Below are positions 23,854-33,595 of a DNA stretch of 64,000 nucleotides, one piece after another (the stretch's first letter is position 1; each line of letters starts with the position of its first letter). The notes under the pieces are model-generated. The model had not been told where the DNA came from and made no database searches. It saw only the letters and a list, made by a program, of their open reading frames with translations. Position numbers and translations under genes: made by a program. The stretch comes from Ampelocalamus luodianensis (taxonomy: Eukaryota; Streptophyta; Magnoliopsida; Poales; Poaceae): NCBI GenBank assembly GCA_036346255.1, contig CM070619.1:37144342-37208341 (forward strand), read 5' to 3'.

Positions 23854-25192
23854 TGTAGGGCAACGGGTAGGCTACACTAGCGAAAATTAAAAAAATTATA
23901 CCCATAAACCAAGATCACTGCAGTTATAGATCACGGTCTTACCACTTGACGCGCAGGTGCGGAAGTTGTTGCGGCACGTCGGGGCAGTGTAGTCGTACTA
24001 AGTTGATGCAGCACGTTGGGGCAGAGTAGTCGTACTACTTCCTTGTCCTCGTCGTGGCGTCCCATGTACAGCTCCTCTTTTGCGGTTCGTCCCAACGCCA
24101 CAGATGCAACGCCTTCAAAGGTATCCACACGTACGGGAGGAAGCGACGCACGCCGGACTACTAGATCTGCGCGAGCGACTAGGGCGTGGGAGGGGTGGCG
24201 GCCAGGGTTTGAGGATGTCACAAAAACTCATCCGTCAACTAGTGCGCCTCTGCCCTCCTTTTATAGACATCCTTATAATGGGCTTCTACGAATAGAGGCC
24301 CATTAGGACTCAATGCCCAATCTAATTCGGATCCGATCCGAATTAGGCTTCAGCCCTTTAAGTGTGTGACCCTATAGGTTCACGTATGTTTAGACATGAC
24401 GCAAGTACACATACTTGGTCAATAGTTGGTAGCGGCCTCTAGCAAGACGTGCCAACTCCTAAACGCACGTAAAGATCATATCTGACGAACCATCATAATG
24501 TTATGAACATGTCAATCCCTTTGCCTCACGATATTCGGTCGAGCTCCAAGCTAACCACTCTTTCTCGATCCTGTGATCCGGAATCCCTTACTAGGTTAAC
24601 TCTTAACCTTAAGTAGCATGGCCATGCATTTCTGGATCCGATCACTCAAGGGGCCCAGAGATATCTCTCTCAGGTAGAGAGGGGCAAATCCCATCTCGAC
24701 TGATCATGCCTCGCAGCATGCTTCATGACAAACCCGAAAGCTACCTTTATAACTACCCGCCACGGAGTAGCGTTTGATAGCCCCTAAGTAGGTCGATTCA
24801 CATCTCAAGTACATGCGACAATCTCAGGTCTAAGGACAAGGCGAACACATTGTGTAGAGAGAACCATAAGAATAATTGCTATGTCTCATGTTGGGTCGGT
24901 CCAACCCCATGTTCTAAACATGTGTTCACATTATTGGTTTGACATCTCCATGTCTATGACCTGTGAAACATGGTCATCAACCGATACATGTGCTAATCCA
25001 TCATTCACGTGTGTCCTCACATGAACTCCGACTAGGGACAACTTTAGAATAACCATACAAGTAAAGAGTTTCACAAACAAGTCACATACTTGTTAATCAA
25101 TACAAAGGCAATATTCAAGGAACATTTATTAAATCATGGATACAACGAAATATCATCATCAATATGATTGCCTCTAGGGCATATCTCCAACA
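23854..25192 (-). mobile_element. Copia-type solo LTR (1.34 kb), TSD CTTTT
   Basis: On the minus strand it begins TGTTGGAGATATGCCCTAGA, the hallmark start of Angela/BARE-like Copia LTRs of grasses, and ends CCCTACA. The flanking 5-bp duplication CTTTT (23849-23853, 25193-25197) is exact. It lies inside the last exon of the TNP2-like gene, and removing it with one CTTTT restores the reading frame across the site. No internal domain remains, so it is a solo LTR. Confidence 0.92.
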
Positions 25193-25596
25193 CTTTTCAA
25201 GATCCCGCTGTTTCGGTGCCATTGGGTTCATCTCCCACAGGTGAAGGTTAACAGGTACGGCGTCACTACCGTGGACCTCGAACGTGTCAGATACAAAGAC
25301 GAACCATTCGTACTCGCTAACCGAGTTTTTCAAGTCTTCTATGTAACTGACCAGGCAAATAAGAAGTGCTACGTAGTTCTTCATGGAAAAAGGAGGATTG
25401 CTGGAGTTGAGAATGTAGTGGACGATGAAGAATACAATCAATTTGATGAGTTACCTCCTTTCGAAACAGCATAAGGGTCGAGAAAGAACGACGTGACGAA
25501 ACTAGCTACATACGCGTCGATCATCATGAAGGGCTAATTTTTAAAGGAGATAAGCAAGTGGAATGATGAATGAAATATTTATGTGTCACGTATATA

Positions 25597-25598
25597 TT

Positions 25599-25644
<46 letters not shown>
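25597..25644 (+). repeat. (TA)n(TG)n microsatellite
   Basis: A TA run of about 12 units followed by about 11 TG units, downstream of the TNP2 stop codon. Confidence 0.9.
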
Positions 25645-25645
<1 letters not shown>

Positions 25646-25764
25646 TCTGAATTTGCATTTATTGATATGAGAATGTGTCATATCTAAATTTATGAAATGG
25701 ATGTACATGTTTTGAAATGAATGTGAATTAGATGTATACATGTACTTGTGTTTCTGCTTGTTTC

Positions 25765-26045
25765 AGAGGGCATTGCTAGCGCATTTCCTGAGGCTAGCCA
25801 ATTAACAGAAATAGATTTAGCAATACAAAAGAATATCACAGATGGTTCCTTAGGACAAACCGTCTATGATTATATATCACAGACGGTTTAATATAAATAA
25901 CCGTCTATGATAAATCAGATATCATAGACGGTTCCATGAAAAAACCGTGTGTGATACATCAGATATCACAGATGGTTCCATCTAAAAACCGTCTGTAATA
26001 CATCAGATATCACAGACGGTTCCATCTAAAAACCGTCTGTGATGT
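25765..26045 (+). repeat. Internal copy of the CACTA 3' subterminal region
   Basis: Begins GAGGGCATTGCTAGCGCATTT and continues with GGCTAGCCAATTAACAGAAATA and then four to five hairpin pairs of ATCACAGACGGTT/AACCGTCTGTGAT. It closely matches 42695-42990, just inside the true right end. Here there is no CACTA terminal repeat after the array. It therefore looks like a duplicated 3' region lying between the two genes of the element. Confidence 0.85.
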
Positions 26046-26352
26046 CCAACCCTATTTTGGTTTCGTTGCTTGGATAGGATGGTCCTGGATGGTTCAAGAT
26101 GGTGTTTGGTTTGATGAATGAGGTTGTATTTGGATGGCCATAATTTTGTGAATTTTTCTAGAATTTTTGGAATCTTTTTGCTATTTTATAGAGCCCGGGT
26201 CTGTTTGGACCGTCCGATTCCGATCGGACGGATCAGACTGTGGATATCATGGGGATATGCTCATGATCTTAGGATGATGTGACAATTGACAATGACGTTG
26301 AAGGTTTGCGGAAACACGAGTTTTCGACAAAGTTCGAGATTCGTCAGTCTCA

Positions 26353-26672
26353 GCGGTCGACCGCCTTGGTGGCGGTCGACCGCCATGCCTCGTGGTTTGT
26401 CTTTGGCGGTCCGACCGCCAGTGTGCGTCCGACCGTTTGGGTAGCGGTCTGACCGGCGTCTGATGAGCGGTCCGACCGGCAAGTTGGGTGGCATTGGAGT
26501 TTGAGGCTGGGCCAAAAATAGAGTGTGTAGGCAAGTGAGGAGATTCTACTACACTTGGTCCCATAATTTTTGGAGCCTCCAGTCAAAAGTTCTATTTGTT
26601 TTAAATTTCTAGAGAGGTTGCAGATTTCAGTGTTGAAATTTTGGCTAAGTCCTTTGGTGGCGGTCGACCGCC
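26353..26672 (+). repeat. GCGGTCnGACCGC palindrome cluster 1
   Basis: Near-palindromes occur at 26353-26365, 26371-26384 and 26405-26419, with partial copies near 26432, 26444 and 26466, and one at 26659-26672. A second cluster lies at 27863-27964. They resemble the repeated palindromic cis-motifs known from Sirevirus LTRs. Confidence 0.75.
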
Positions 26673-27272
26673 TTCGCTTGGCGATCGGCCGATGCCAAGG
26701 TCAAGGTGCGATCGACCGTTTTCACTTATGTCGCCAACCGTGTGGCGGCGATGGTTGCCGATTAGGTCAAGTTCATGGGTTTAATGTCATATGTGTTGCA
26801 TGATGCATGTTTTGACTAACGGGTCAAGTTGTGAAGAACTTGTTCCGAATTTGATTTGCTTGTTTATTGTTGTGCAGGTTGCTTGGTGGTCAACGACGGT
26901 CGACGGCGAGGATGATCGGGACTAGGCTTGGATAGCTGAGGTTCAAAACGATCGACGATGCCGGGTGAAGTCATTGGACTCAAGTATGGTGCAAGATGGA
27001 CAAAGTTGACCGAACATGCAGTTCGGTGCGACTGGTTGAATCAAGCGGCGCGGGGGTCGGTGCAAGTGCCATGGTGGTTTCGGTGGGAGCCGGATGGGAG
27101 AGACTTGCCGACATGATGAGAGCCGTTGGATCAACCTACACGTGGCGAACAGCGAGTGCTTCGCACAATATGAACACGGTGCTTTAAAATGCGTGCGTGT
27201 GTCACCCGTTTGTTTTGGGCCTTAACGGGAGCCCATTAGGGAGACTCTTTTAGAAACCCTAGGCCTCCACTA

Positions 27273-27286
27273 TAAATAGAGGAGGG
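27273..27286 (+). promoter_or_regulatory. TATA box of the Sirevirus-like LTR
   Basis: CTATAAATAGAGG fits the plant TATA consensus and is followed by CTCTCCCCCTGG and then a leader with AAACCCTAA motifs. Probable U3/R boundary just downstream, by position. Confidence 0.6.
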
Positions 27287-28289
27287 AGGTGGCTGCACCT
27301 CTCCCCCTGGATTTTCGATCCTTTCATTGTTTAGAAACCCTAATTTGCTTAGGGAGAGGAGGAGTGGAGGTTAGGGTTCTAGAGAGTTGGATTTGATTTC
27401 GTGCTCATGTATTGAGTCTTTGTCATCCATTGATGGAGTGGCTGTGAACCAATATCATATCAAATCAATCCAAAGAAAGTTTCTTCAAGATGAGTTCTTT
27501 CGCTTTCGTTCTCTCTATTTGATGATTTGAGTCTTTGTTTGATCCGTGAGTTTTTGTGTAGTTTCTGGACGTGATCTAGCTTGCTGTGACGTGTGAGAAT
27601 ACATCTAGGATCATCAAGATCATCAATCACCCACGTGCAAGTCTCAAGATCATATTTTCGTTTTGACTCGATTTTTGACCTAACTTCGCTCAAACAGGAA
27701 AAGGTCTGAACCTGAGCAAGGATCATCACGATCGTTGCTTGGAATAAGTTCCTGACATCCTTGGGAAGGTTTGTGTCAAGTTTCACAAAGTTTGGATGCA
27801 CGAATCAAAAGTTTGATCAATTTGCGTTTCGGTTTGTCGGGCTGATTTCACTGTTCATCAAAGAGCGGTCTGACCGCCCGAGCGAGAGGTCTGACCGATC
27901 TCAGCGGTCTGACCGCTAGGCCAACCGGTCAGACAGCCCCCCGTGAGAGGTCAGACCGCCCGAGTCTTCGTGTTTTGGTTTTGTGTTGATTTTACTTCGG
28001 GGTTTTGAGTTGATTCAATACAAGTCTTCCGCTGTGCATGATTGATTGATCTTCATAGCTTTCATAGCTATTGGAGTGAGATTCGTATTGAATTCAATTT
28101 GGGAGAAAAAGAGATCGTGCTCCTATTCACCCCCCCTCTAGTCACCTTTTCGGTCCAACACAGACGGACCAGCCTATTAGGAGGTTCGAACGTCTCATCG
28201 GAATTGGACCGTCTGATTCCGATCGGACGGCCCAAACAGACCCGGACTCTATAAAATAGCAAAAAAATTCAATGGACCAAACACACCCT

Positions 28290-28760
28290 TATTCTCAGAC
28301 TCTAGGGTTTGCCGCGCCCCCCACTCAAACGATTAAGTTTCTCTAACATCCTCCTCCCCCGAGCCCGTCGCTACCGACCTCGACGCCGCCTCCTCCCCGA
28401 GCCCGTCGCTACCGTCCTCGACGCCGCCTCCTTCTCGAGCATGAGCGGCCGCCACCTCCCCAAGTCCATTGCTGCTGTCCTCGATGCTACCTCCTCCTCG
28501 AGCTCGGCATGCCTCGTCCCCTGAGCCCATCGCCTCCTCCCCGAGTACGAGCCTCCGCTTCCCCGAACCCAGTGCCCCTCCTCTCCTTCGACACCGCCCT
28601 GCTGCTCCGGTGCTCCCTGCTCGTCCGTCCCTCGATGCCCAAAGGTAACAGATGCCGAGTTGCGACCCCGACGCCCCTTCCCCTCACACATTGCTCTGAT
28701 TGTTTGGCTTTGATTGCCATCTTCTTCGTGGGTATCACAACATTTCAATTTTATTACCCC
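28290..28760 (+). other. GC-rich 5' exon region of CACTA gene 2
   Basis: Starts with TCTAGGGTTTGCC and contains a 38-base direct repeat (28356-28393 and 28394-28431, CCCGAGCCCGTCGCTACCG core) and weaker further copies. It ends near ATGCCCAAAGGTAACAG (28637), where GGTAACA could be a splice donor. The 29130 coding start lies downstream. No known domain is seen. Probably an untranslated or weakly coding first exon. Confidence 0.35.
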
Positions 28761-30437
28761 TTTGCATTTGATATGTTCATATTGAAATGTGGTGTAGTGG
28801 GCTTGAGATGAATGCTCTGTGATGATAATAGTATTGTACTGGAATTGTTTTGATAATCGGGTTTGAACTTGAGCTCTAATTGGAATGGAATGCTTACTAT
28901 TGTTGATTAATCTTTAGCATTTAGTCTGTTACTTTCGGTTGGTTAATTGGCTGAACCTCTGGGTCTGTGATCCAATTCATAATACATGCTATTCTGTCTG
29001 TAGATCAAGTGTTGTTGACTGACTTGGAGGATTTACATGTTTATATGTCAATTATGTCATTTAATTGGTGTGTATACCCATACACAAAGAATCTTATGAT
29101 AATATGTTGATGCGTGACATAACCTCTATTTCTCATGAAGATGTCGTCTGCCCATTCTTCGTCATCGTCGCCACATGCGTCTGATATGTTGTCCTTTGAA
29201 AAATCCAAGCACAAGGAAAGAGGAATATCGTAAAGGCCCAAGGGCCGATTTACCGTCAGGAGAGTCGATGTGTCTAGGGCCCCTCTGAGTCCTCATCAAG
29301 CAGCGTCCGCATTTCAGACAACGATCGGAATAGTTGCACGCGAACGGGTCAAGATCACCTATGATTCATGGAAGGAGTTGACCAAAGATAAGAATCAGAA
29401 AAAGTGCTGGTGAAGGAAATTTTAAATCGTTCCAAATACAGGCCTCCGTGCAACGATACGCGTTGCTAGCAGCGTGCAAAGCGTGGAGGAACTTCAAGAG
29501 CATGCTTATCAAGGATTATGTGGAGAAGGATTTAACGTCCTTCTAGAAGTATCCGTTCGTGGAGGAGTACTGGGAAGACTTTGTGGCGAAGAAGATGACA
29601 AATAATTTTAGGATTGAAAGTGAGGCGCACAGGGCCTCCAGGCAAAAAACACGCACCCCCACAAACTCGGCACCGCTGGGTATGTGGGTAAAATCCCACA
29701 ATGGAGGGATCAGAACGAGCATGCACACCAGTTGGGCGCCTCCCCGCCATTTGCCAGAATCACTGATGAGCGTTCCAAATAGTGGCTAATGACGAGGTTA
29801 TCTACCGTGTCTTCGAGGGTCACCTCCTTTCCAAATCCCGTAGACGAGGAAGTGTTCCGACGCCTGGTAAGATATCGAACTACCTAGTTTGTAATTACTC
29901 GATAACTTCATAGGAAGTGAAATAACATGCCGGGCTCTTGCAGGAAGAGCTGAGTACTGCACAATCTTCCCAAGGCTCGTTGCAGGCAGACAGGGAGAAA
30001 GATATACTCTCTGCGGCCCTGCGAAATAAGGAGCATTCGGGTAGAACGAGAGGGATTGGTCTTTATGTTCAATGGAAAGATGGATTCTCAAAGGACTCCG
30101 GGACGTACCTGTGAGACCCCGATTTATTTAGCTTGTAATATTTAACCTTCCATTGGCCCTAGCATCACAAAAAAATAACCCGTGCCTCGATGGACATGTG
30201 CTTCCTAGAAATGCAGCACACATACATCTTTCCAAAGCATGCATCAATTCCATACATCATATTATAACAAGTCTAGCAAACGACATACATAATATAAAGT
30301 TATTACAAAAGGAGCCGACCGGCCAAATGACATTAAGTATCAAATAACAGCGGAAGCAAAAGGTGTCGTAAGATGGCTTTAACCAAAAGACGACCGGTTA
30401 GCCACATAACCACACGACAACCAACCGGGCCGCCAAG

Positions 30438-30505
30438 CTAGTCGTCCCACACACTGCCACAGCACAACTCACAAAAGTGATGCCCTTCGGGCACACCATC
30501 TTCCT
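30438..30505 (-). other. Candidate exon C, LTR D
   Basis: 68 nt after acceptor TTGTGTGTAG, phase 1, reading EDGVPEGHHFCELCCGSVWD, then D and TAG at 30440-30438. Open and intact. Confidence 0.55.
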
Positions 30506-31002
30506 CTACACACAACAAGCAATGCATATGAGTACAATACTATACTCGCAAGACTTACGAGTAACAAGCCTATACATAGCTACATGTGAACTGAATTCAA
30601 AGGAAATGGTTATATGGTTATTTGGACGCATAAAGCAAGTTTCATTTGCAATAATGTAATAGATTGAAGGCAATTGGTAAAATCTGTTTTTAAGCATTGA
30701 AATAACAGCGAGTCGACAAGTCGATAACCGCCCATTTCTACCGACAGCTAAGTATGGCTAAGCATATCAACTCGAAAACTACTAAGTGACAAGGGTTCAT
30801 CCAACGAACCCAAAATCACAGCAAATAACCCTAGGCTCAGTAGTAAAGGATAAACATTTGCCAACTGATAATGCATCTAATGGGTCAACTATCGACAATA
30901 GTTAAAATTAAATAGCAATGCATATGTAGAATTTGCAAACAATATATCAGAATTTGAAATTAATAGGATCAACATGATCAAATGAATGCTACATCTGCTT
31001 GC

Positions 31003-31065
31003 CTTACTGGAAAGTAGAGTCTGGTTGCTGTGGATCAGATTCGAGATCAACAATCTCTTCGGAAC
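31003..31065 (-). other. Candidate exon B, LTR D
   Basis: 63 nt after acceptor GCATTAG, phase 1, encoding SEEIVDLESDPQQPDSTF. It ends TAAG followed by GCAAGC. The CAA codon of other copies has become TAA here, so this copy has a stop two bases before the donor. Confidence 0.5.
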
Positions 31066-32223
31066 CTAATGCGAAAAGGCGATCAAACCAATAAGAATGA
31101 AGAACACCAAACCAAACCCAACAGCAAAAGTCATTCAAAACTAATGAAATTTATACAGAAGTAAGGATATGATTTTGAATGAATTTGGAAACAAAAATCA
31201 AGTCATTTGGATTAAGTATGAAAAAGTTATAGCTAAAACAATTTCCCTCAGCCTGTTAATTCCAATGAAATTAATTATTGGTATTGTTTGTGGCATAAAT
31301 TTCTAGAATGATCTAGGGTCTGAAAGTTTTATGGTAGGGAGATAATGACATCCTAAGATCAGAAAAGTTGAGTTTACCCAATTTGGAGTTAAAATGATTT
31401 ACTTATGATTTTTCTAAGTTGTAAAACTAGCACATATCATTTTTCAGGAATATGAAAATAAGCAAAACCTATTTCATATTAAAGTATGCTAACAGAGGAA
31501 ATTAATAAGCTTGAGTTTGCACATTTTGGAGTTATACAGAAAAAGTTATGCATTTTACAAGTTTCACATTAATTTTTGGAATATTCTAAAATGGCTGAAA
31601 ACTAGTTAATATTGTCTACAAAATTTCCTAGGACAGAACCATGTCTATGTGCATTTTTAGATTAAACTCTAGTTAAACATGAATTTAACCCCACTGGAAT
31701 CATCTAAAAAGGATTTAAAATGAATTAGTTATGAATTTTCAAAGTTTAATATAATTTTCAGTTGACAAATAAAAGCTTAACGAAATAAAATCAAACTTAT
31801 CTACAAGGAAACGACGTGGCGGAATGTGGGCCTTTGATTCGGGATCTAACGTCCCACACGCTCCGCACACAATGCACGTGTGAGGACCCCGGTTTATTCG
31901 GTTTGTAATGCTTAACCATCCTTTGGTCCTAGCATTACAAATCAAATAAGCCGAAGCCTCGAGATATGTATACTTCCCAGAAATGCAGTATACACACCTC
32001 TTTACAAAATTGTGCATCAATTCCATACAAACATAGAACCAAGCACGAACTAGAATGAACAAAAGACATATATAATAGAGAGTTATTAAAAAAGAGAGGC
32101 CAATCGGCCAAAAGACATACAAATAACTAAGTAAACAGCGGAAGCAAAAATGCCATAAGATGACGATAAACAAAAGCCAATTAGTGTGCTTTTACCCACA
32201 AGGAAACCAACCGGGCCACCAAG

Positions 32224-32285
32224 CTAGTCGTCAAACCCGCAGCACATCTCACAAAAGGGAAGCCCTTGGGGCTCACCTTCTTCCT
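32224..32285 (-). other. Candidate exon C, nested solo LTR
   Basis: 62 nt, phase 1, reading EEGEPQGLPFCEMCCGFDD then TAG at 32226-32224. The acceptor reads TTGCGG where sister copies have TTGCAG, so splicing would be lost in this copy. Confidence 0.55.
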
Positions 32286-33532
32286 CCGCAACATAAACAT
32301 TAAGGAGAGCAACTGAGTACAATGATGTACTCGCAAGACTGACGTGTAAGGGTAACAGACCTATAATTAACTATATGCAAGCTTTATTTAAGTGGAGGGG
32401 GCTCTGGACTTACTTTTAGCATAAAGCAAGTTTTCATTTGTAATAATGTAATAGATTCAAAGCAATTTGACAAACTGTTTGTAATTATTGAAATAACAGT
32501 AATACAATAATAATAACAACAATAAAGACAACCTGGAAGTGACTAACCCATTAGTCACCACAACAATAGTATGAACATCCATTCATACCAACCCATCAAG
32601 TTTTAATTAAATGTTGTAGTCTAGTTCTTGCACGATCTTACCAAGCAATGTCCATAACCTAGGACGAGGCTATTCGAATAGTTTTAACCCTACAGGGGTG
32701 TACCAATGTACCCACACTTCAAACCGCCTTTTTCCGAGCTATTAAGCACACTTCCTTTGGTATGCCGGCACGGCTGAGTCTTATGAGACATTTCCAATGG
32801 ATTGAGCTAATAAAGAGTCGCACGTATGGGGGTCAACCCTTAGTGATCTGCCGACGAAATATGGATCACAAGGACCCATATGTGGAGTAGGAGACACCGG
32901 CCTCGGCGGGTGCTCCCCTCCCCACAAACATGTCCATATTGCATATATCTCATATGCAACCCACCACGCGACTCATTAATTAACACCCTCCAAAGTACTT
33001 AGTCAAGAGAGGTCCCATATCCCTCTAGTGTGGTTAGCACGCAAATATCACTTGGTTAGTGACACAAGTAACTCGGTCCTTGGGGACTTAGGCACCATTT
33101 CAATAACACCCAACAGATCACACCAACATACCATTATGCCCAAGTCTAAATCATTTTGTTTTCAGTTTTGGTTTTCACAAATAAACAAAGCACAAGGTAC
33201 AGATTAAAAGTAATAGCAAGTTTTTGTGTGATTAAGGTCATCGACTAAGTCGATAACCGCCCAATTCTACCGGTAACTAAGCATTGCTAAGCATCATATC
33301 GTAAAGAAAAGTAAAAGACCATAAATCATTCACCGGACTCTAATTCACCAGTGAGAATAATAACTTATGGCTGTGGCAGGGGTGAGCAATTTAAGGAAAA
33401 CAATGCAATAGGATTAGCTACCTCTATTCGGCAAAATTAATCATTGACACAAAAGCATGCATACATACGAGTAAAACAAAGTATTAGATTTTAAAAGTAA
33501 TGGGATTAAGTGGATATGATCAAACTGCTTGA

Positions 33533-33595
33533 CTTGCTGGAGATAACTTTCTTGCTGCAGAGGATCACTCTCGAAATCAAAGTAATCGTTGGAAC
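33533..33595 (-). other. Candidate exon B, nested solo LTR
   Basis: 63 nt after acceptor TTCTTTCGTTAG, phase 1, encoding SNDYFDFESDPLQQESYLQQ and ending CAAG; next bases TCAAGC (donor lost). Confidence 0.55.

Larger units (their letters stand above)
13698..25474 (+). pseudogene. TNP2-like CACTA transposase, broken
   Basis: The fragments are 13698-14127 (N-terminal transposase-associated domain, MNRVIDRSWMYTKNR), 21861-23853 (transposase_21 core and DUF4218-like region) and 25198-25474 (DUF4216-like C-terminus ending LPPFETA, stop at 25472). Recognisable core stretches are SRHNT..PVTLCMYNLCPWLCMKRKY near 22050, CTHCLDNTESVWLKN near 22350 and CHYIDVMHVEKNVCDSLIG near 22655. It excises and reinserts CACTA elements. 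Roughly a third of the usual protein between 14127 and 21861 is missing, replaced by LTR sequence. The core has several stops and at least two frame changes (near 22760-22870 and 23280). A Copia solo LTR splits the C-terminal part, and rejoining its flanks gives a continuous LDYVLFKIPLFRCHWV frame. Confidence 0.9.
26239..28160 (+). mobile_element. Sirevirus/Maximus-like Copia solo LTR (1.92 kb), TSD CAGAC
   Basis: Begins TGTGGATATCATGG and ends TCACCTTTTCGGTCCAACA after a CACCCCCCCTCTAG-type run typical of grass Sirevirus LTR ends. It is flanked by the exact duplication CAGAC (26234-26238, 28161-28165). It contains clusters of the near-palindrome GCGGTC(N)GACCGC and, around 27277-27300, CTATAAATAGAGGAGGG, a clear LTR promoter TATA box. 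No internal region remains. Confidence 0.88.
26100..28290. mobile_element. Foldback/MITE-like element split by a solo LTR
   Basis: Left arm 26175-26231 and right arm 28210-28266 are near-identical inverted repeats, sharing TTTTTGCTATTTTATAGAG, CCGGGTCTGTTTGG and CGTCCGAT. A GTGTTTGGT-like block near 26104 and its counterpart at 28274-28286 suggest the outer ends, but exact termini and a target duplication are not clear. Without the Sirevirus-like LTR the element is about 0.3 kb with no coding capacity. Superfamily unassigned. Confidence 0.6.

Noticed and set aside
23931..24306. Open frames in the Copia solo LTR
   Set aside because: They lie within a bounded LTR with target duplication and have no matching domain.
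31739..32173. 144-codon hydrophobic frame resembling a membrane protein
   Set aside because: It is AT-rich LTR sequence spanning the boundary of two nested LTRs (31879), so it cannot be a real gene.
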